DNA of 64,000 nucleotides from Trichopria drosophilae (Eukaryota > Arthropoda > Insecta > Hymenoptera > Diapriidae), in contig CM059587.1 in the NCBI GenBank assembly GCA_030407085.1, positions 74,141,001 through 74,205,000 on the forward strand, read 5' to 3'. How positions within the stretch are numbered: the stretch's first letter is position 1; every line of letters begins with the position of its first letter. Below the pieces are notes generated by a model. The model saw only the letters and a program-made list of their open reading frames with translations. It had not been told where the DNA came from and made no database searches. A program made the translations under genes and the position numbers. Below, in pieces: positions 61,690 to 64,000 of the stretch.

Positions 61690-61711
61690 CTGGGGGACGG
61701 TGGTCCCCCAG
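61690..61711. repeat. Perfect GC hairpin
   Basis: CTGGGGGAC, a four-base loop, then GTCCCCCAG: nine perfectly paired bases in AT-rich DNA, preceded by GTTAGGTTAGG and GGGGGTC. Confidence 0.9.
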
Positions 61712-61899
61712 AAGGCACCACGAATTTGGGGAAAATATTTACTCGATTTGACTGCCAAATCCATGCATATATGAAATTAATTTATACGTGGATTTAGACC
61801 TTAATTAAGAAACATTAAATTATATATTATAAATGCAACGCGTGAACGTACAAGAGAAAGGTGGTTTGTCAAATTTTATTTTTCGAACAATACGGGTAT

Positions 61900-61976
61900 A
61901 CTCTCTCATTTTGAAATAGTGAATATTCACTTATTTTCAATGAAGAGGGATCGTCACTATTTCAAATGGAGAGAGT
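61900..61976. repeat. Inverted repeat with CTCTC-ATTTGAAATAGTGA ends
   Basis: CTCTCATTTTGAAATAGTGA at the left and TCACTATTTCAAATGGAGAG at the right. A short hairpin of about 75 bases, MITE-like; its ends match the longer element at 63024-63575. Confidence 0.8.
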
Positions 61977-62034
61977 TAAATTTGAATCTTTTAAAATAAA
62001 TTCAAATACTATTAATAGTTATTTTCGTATCAAG

Positions 62035-62165
62035 GGCGTAAAATAACTTTTGCGCCCGTAGGTGACCAGGGCACCCTAGGGACGTCGAAGCCGAGCCGAG
62101 GGTATCGGCTAATAGCCTTGAGGGTGTAAAAATTGACGACCGTGATACGAACATAATTTTTTGAT
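62035..62165. repeat. GC-rich dispersed-repeat-like block
   Basis: Contains GCGCCCGTAGGTGACCAGGG and CGAAGCCGAGCCGAGGG between CGTATCAAGGGCG and GACCGTGATACG, which are imperfect inverted copies of each other. The two minus-strand ORFs over it are not recognised. Confidence 0.45.
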
Positions 62166-62649
62166 TCAGTAGGTGTGAAAAATGGCCATTTTTCAATAAT
62201 TTTTAACAATGATGACTCAGTAAAATCCCTATCGTAATACATTCGTCATTTTACTCCTACTGAATAAAGAAATATTTTTTTGTCATACCTCCACAGAAAC
62301 TGAGTCTTTGTAAGCAGGTAAAGCGTGCGACCTGAAACGTATTCATCGCTTGTGATTTCGAGGGTCCGGCGGGCCCTTTTCGTGGTTTACGCGCCCACTT
62401 CCCTTCGTCCTGCGTGACGAGCCTGTTTATAATTCCTTCCTTTGCGCCCTAGATATACAACATACTATTGTCTGTTGCTATTTTATGGCTTCGTCGAGTT
62501 CGTATCTTAACAATGGAGTTTTATTCTACGAATATCAATGTTTATTATGATATCCGTATTCAAATAATTATATTTTATAACCATACAATTATATTTTTGT
62601 AACACTTTGAGGCACGTTTGATACTGTAAATTCAATTTATATTAAATTT

Positions 62650-62990
62650 GGTGTTTAGAAGTTTTTTTAAATCGTTAATTATGAATTTGTTGTCAGATTT
62701 TCGGCATTCAAAACAGCGACATGAAAATGTCGCACGTCATTTCTAACGTTTTCAAACAACAAAAAAACATCAATTTCTCTGCTGAATTGTCAAGCAAAAA
62801 TGTCTCTTGGGATTTTAGTGTTAATCTCATGGTTTTGCAGAAAACAAATTTCCGAACTTTACATAATGCAATGCAATGACACGACAAAAATCGTGGATTT
62901 ATTCACCGTATTAGCGTGATTCGAAACTTTGAAAAATGAATGGCACTTTTGTAATCAGCGACTTCGAAAACCGCCGGTAATAAGTATCGG
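62650..62990. repeat. GGCGGAT-family repeat (diverged)
   Basis: AAATCGTTAATTATGAATTTG, CAGATTTTCGGCATTCAAAA, and further on TTTGTAATCAGCGACTTCGA: the same ordered landmarks as at 15.2 and 34.5 kb, heavily diverged. Confidence 0.45.
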
Positions 62991-63023
62991 ATTAATTTAG
63001 TTGATTTTAAGTTCTGTTATTCG

Positions 63024-63575
63024 CTCTCCCAATTTAAAATAGTGAAACTCACTATGAGTTTTGAATTTCATTACGATTACCCACTGTCATATTGACTGGA
63101 CCTTTTTCCAAACGGGACATGTCATTCATGTAGGATGTCATGATTTGTCTGCAGATGAACTGTGTCAATTGTTGATGGACTTTAATGTTTATCTGGAAAC
63201 TTTGAAAATCTTAAATGGTGTGTGATCATCGTTCTTTTTTTTTAATATTTAAATCATGGAAATGGATCATCTAAGATGTTACATGTGATAATATAGTTAT
63301 TGTGGGCTTTAGAAACATTTTTTTTTCAATACATGCACTGATATTAATGCTGGGGGCTACTGATTCTGTCAATGAATCAATTTCACTATTTCAAGTAAAT
63401 CAATTTCACTGATTCAAGCAGTGAATTTATTTCACTGAATAAAGTAGTGAATCAATTTCAAAGAGTCAAACAGTGAAATTTCCTTGAAATGGTGTTTATT
63501 TCACTGTGACACTCAGAGACTATTCTCTGATAACTAGTACCTATATTTTCACTGTTTCAAATTCAGAGAGTTGGT
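63024..63575. mobile_element. Element with CTCTC..AATAGTGAAA ends and internal TTTCACTGATTCAA repeats
   Basis: The left end CTCTCCCAATTTAAAATAGT is mirrored by ACTGTTTCAAATTCAGAGAG at the right. Toward the right (63360-63500) there are about six diverged units of AATCAATTTCACTGATTCAA, alternating in orientation. No ORF. Confidence 0.55.
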
Positions 63576-64000
63576 AGATGGGTTAGTATTAAATAACCGT
63601 TGATAAGACTGATGGTTTCCTGCAGGAACTACAATGATGCAGAGGCCTATAAAGATGAACAAGTCTACCGAAAAGCAAATATATTTATTATTAAATAAAA
63701 AAAAGTCTCTGGTCATTTTTATCATTCCTGTAGCAGGTTAACACGAGCAGGTTACACCAATTTCATCACATTTACAATTTGCTATTCAATTTTTCTACTT
63801 CTATACCTTATGTTATTGTATTTTAAATAACAGTAGAACTGATCCTTTGTAATTTAAAATATTTTTTAATTAGACAGAAAAAGCATTATCTTTGTTGAAC
63901 AAAAAAAAACTTACTTCGATGAAGAATCGGATTGATCATAGCCACATTTTGAACGTTTAAAATGAATATGTGCTACTTGTAGAACATCGACCGATCGCTA
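63576..64000. other. Intergenic, nothing recognised
   Basis: AT-rich end of the window without recognised features. Confidence 0.4.

Noticed and set aside
63360..63500. CRISPR-like spaced repeats
   Set aside because: Units are diverged, alternate in orientation and lack unique spacers; the context is an insect genome. They are element subrepeats.

Overview
This is a very AT-rich eukaryotic window that looks like insect chromosomal DNA. It has spliced genes with GT..AG introns, two Penelope-like retroelement copies, many small inverted-repeat (MITE-like) elements, LINE 3' tails, a possible tRNA-derived SINE and interstitial GGTTA-type strings. Species cannot be fixed from the sequence. Most long stretches carry no recognisable gene.

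Layout: 1-1470 is the 3' part of a Penelope-like element (RT plus GIY-YIG endonuclease) followed by a hammerhead-ribozyme-like motif. 1.5-6.2 kb is non-coding apart from foldback repeats. 6.2-18.2 kb holds the most unusual content: a cluster of small unfamiliar genes on alternating strands (6244-7178 minus, 11595-12240 plus, 12556-13711 minus, 16694-17621 plus, possibly 17953-18213 minus). Three of them can be assembled across introns to give a 23-25-codon hydrophobic leader exon starting M-x-Glu, followed by Cys/Lys/Arg-rich tails. A large inverted-repeat element (14.87-15.64 kb) lies inside this cluster.

18.5-30.6 kb is an arylsulfatase B-like gene on the minus strand. Its eight coding exons join in frame to 601 residues with the sulfatase active-site motifs intact, plus a likely 5' untranslated exon. 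Its introns contain three copies of a dispersed repeat with GGGTTTA-like tracts, a GGTTA-rich array and MITEs.

31-46 kb is mostly repeat-derived or empty: a long-inverted-repeat element with a coding relic, a LINE tail, a 'GGCGGAT'-type dispersed repeat family, palindromes, and GC-richer blocks at 35.1 and 41.7-42.0 kb that may be promoters or first exons. An orphan coding exon lies at 46.4 kb beside a CRE-containing block.

49.9-59.4 kb is a plus-strand six-exon CRAL-TRIO (alpha-tocopherol-transfer-protein-like) gene of 310 residues. 61-61.5 kb is a decayed second Penelope copy with a decayed ribozyme motif, followed by more inverted repeats to the end.

The arylsulfatase (lysosomal glycosaminoglycan degradation) and the CRAL-TRIO protein (intracellular lipid carriage) show no evident functional link. 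The small-gene cluster is a candidate lineage-specific family and the best candidate here for something undescribed.
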